Assembly (NCBI GenBank): GCA_028683435.1
Contig: JAQUIG010000021.1
Location: 1 to 44,701 of the forward strand
DNA length: 44,701 bases
Origin: Desulfuromonadaceae bacterium
GTDB lineage: Bacteria > Desulfobacterota > Desulfuromonadia > Geobacterales > Pseudopelobacteraceae
Direction of reading: 5' to 3'
Part shown: piece after piece, positions 43,479-44,701 of the stretch
How positions within the stretch are numbered: the stretch's first letter is position 1
Layout of the letters: each line of letters starts with the position of its first letter
Notes under the pieces: generated by a model
Told to the model about the DNA's origin: nothing
Seen by the model: only the letters and a program-made list of their open reading frames with translations
The model's database searches: none
Position numbers and translations under genes: made by a program

Positions 43479-44701
43479 ATGACCGAACCCATGCTGATCG
43501 CCAAGAACGCCACCACAGATCTCTTCCTGCTGCCGCAGATGGCAAACCGCCACGGCCTCATTACCGGCGCCACCGGCACCGGCAAAACGGTTACCCTCCA
43601 GATGCTTGCCGAGCATTTCTCCTCCCTCGGTGTTCCCTGCTTCATGTCCGACGTGAAGGGTGACCTGGCCGGTGTGTCACAGCCAGGCGGCGGCAACGCC
43701 AAGGTGGCCGAGCGGGTCGAGGCGCTCAAGCTTGAAGGTTTTGCCCACCGTGGTTATCCGGTTACGCTGTGGGATCCGTTCGGCACCAGCGGGCACCCGG
43801 TGCGCGCCACTATTTCCGATATGGGACCGCTGCTGCTTGGGCGCATGCTGGATCTGAACGAAACCCAGAACGGCGTGTTGAACCTGGTGTTCAGGGTGGC
43901 GGATGACAACGGGCTGTTGCTGCTGGACCTGAAAGATCTGCGCGCGATGCTCGCTTTTGTCGGCGAAAACGCCAAGCAATTCACCACCGATTATGGCAAT
44001 GTGTCGTCGGCCTCCATCGGCGCCATCCAGCGCGGGCTGTTGACGCTGGAAGCACAGGGGGGCGAACAGATCTTCGGCGAGCCGATGCTCAATATCAACG
44101 ACCTGCTCCAGACCGACCGCGGGCTCGGCGTCATCAACATCCTGTCATCCGAAAAGCTGATGCAGTCGCCGAAGCTTTACGCTACGTTGTTGCTCTGGCT
44201 GCTGGCAGAATTATTCGAAAACCTGCCCGAAGTCGGCGACCTTGACAAACCGAAACTGGTGTTCTTTTTCGACGAAGCGCACCTGCTGTTTGCCGACGCG
44301 TCGGCTGCACTGGTGGAAAAAATCGAGCAGGTTGTGCGGTTGATCCGTTCGAAGGGGGTTGGTGTCTATTTCGTCACCCAGAACCCCGCCGATGTGCCGG
44401 ACAAGATTCTGTCCCAGCTCGGCAACCGGGTACAGCATGCACTGCGCGCCTTTTCCGCGCGCGACCAGAAAGGTGTCAAGGCCGCCGCAGACACCATGCG
44501 CGACAACCCGGACCTGGACGAAGTTGCCACAATTACCGAACTGGGTGTGGGGGAAGCGCTGGTCTCCTGCCTCGACGAGAAGGGGCGCCCCGGTGTCGTC
44601 GAACGTGCCTATATCGTGCCGCCGCAGGGACAGATCGGCCCGATCACCGATGCCCAGCGTCTTCAGTTGATACACACTTCGCTTGTTGCCGGTGTCTACG
44701 A
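43479..44701 (+). CDS. DUF853/HerA-like ATPase, partial (runs off the window)
   Basis: At least 407 residues are seen; the 3' end is beyond the window. The start [10 protein letters not shown] has an AGGAG site 5 nt upstream. Walker [13 protein letters not shown] is at residues 30-37 and Walker [13 protein letters not shown] near 265. [22 protein letters not shown] and [22 protein letters not shown] are typical of DUF853 (E. coli YjgR). The family is related to HerA/VirB4-type nucleic-acid translocases, but its physiological role is not known. Confidence 0.9.
   Translation, partial: MTEPMLIAKNATTDLFLLPQMANRHGLITGATGTGKTVTLQMLAEHFSSLGVPCFMSDVKGDLAGVSQPGGGNAKVAERVEALKLEGFAHRGYPVTLWDPFGTSGHPVRATISDMGPLLLGRMLDLNETQNGVLNLVFRVADDNGLLLLDLKDLRAMLAFVGENAKQFTTDYGNVSSASIGAIQRGLLTLEAQGGEQIFGEPMLNINDLLQTDRGLGVINILSSEKLMQSPKLYATLLLWLLAELFENLPEVGDLDKPKLVFFFDEAHLLFADASAALVEKIEQVVRLIRSKGVGVYFVTQNPADVPDKILSQLGNRVQHALRAFSARDQKGVKAAADTMRDNPDLDEVATITELGVGEALVSCLDEKGRPGVVERAYIVPPQGQIGPITDAQRLQLIHTSLVAGVY

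Noticed and set aside
1-44701. CRISPR arrays, rRNA operon, full-length insertion sequence or prophage
   Set aside because: No regularly spaced repeats, rRNA sequence, transposase, integrase or phage structural gene was seen.

Overview
The window looks like chromosomal DNA of a Geobacterales-type Desulfuromonadota bacterium (Geobacter, Trichlorobacter or Pelobacter propionicus relatives). This is inferred from the gene neighbourhoods, including pilB-pilT-pilC-pilS after aroE, recG-ribF with lipid/glycan membrane proteins, and gmk-rpoZ-spoT-ridA. A UGA-containing peroxiredoxin gene and class I (Fe-S) fumarase fit an anaerobic or microaerophilic member of that group. No database search was possible, so all names rest on protein motifs and length.

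Layout. Bases 1-3700 form an accessory and partly decayed patch. On the minus strand it holds a TetR regulator, a cobalamin-binding radical SAM enzyme behind a 43-nt perfect palindrome, a frameshifted hot-dog thioesterase and the C-terminal remnant of an acyl-adenylating enzyme. Two 187-bp direct repeats bracket the patch, and it also contains perfect palindromes of REP/MITE type. A tRNA-Ala(GGC) follows, then a selenocysteine peroxiredoxin on the minus strand with a SECIS-like hairpin just after its UGA.

Bases 5064-12519 run mostly on the plus strand: formate/nitrite transporter, ispG, proS, phenylacetate-CoA-ligase-like enzyme, a zinc-ribbon protein and class I fumarase. recC lies alone on the minus strand (12566-15799). 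Then come yicC, gmk, rpoZ, a bifunctional Rel/SpoT and ridA, with rpmB in opposite orientation. They are followed by a DUF218/YdcF-like protein and the tight cluster thrC-murJ-ogt. An AT-rich gap with paired DnaA boxes precedes mazG (minus).

Bases 26124-33146 are one tightly overlapping plus-strand operon: recG (with an AbrB-like N-terminal extension), ribF, a flippase-like membrane protein, a DUF2723 membrane glycosyltransferase candidate and aroE. A sigma70-like promoter then starts the type IV pilus operon pilB-pilT-pilC-pilS. In this window pilS is followed after 3 bp by an FtsX/MacB-type ABC permease, where pilR and pilA are expected. After tRNA-Val(CAC) come a flavin-reductase-like protein coupled to a small Cys-rich protein, a ketopantoate-reductase-like enzyme with a HAD phosphatase, and a HerA-like DUF853 ATPase cut by the window end.

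The most notable signals are: the Sec-peroxiredoxin that lacks the usual C-terminal resolving cysteine; the TetR/radical-SAM unit with its near-ideal operator inside a repeat-bounded decaying patch; the RecG-AbrB fusion; the missing pilR/pilA; and the DnaA-box cluster.
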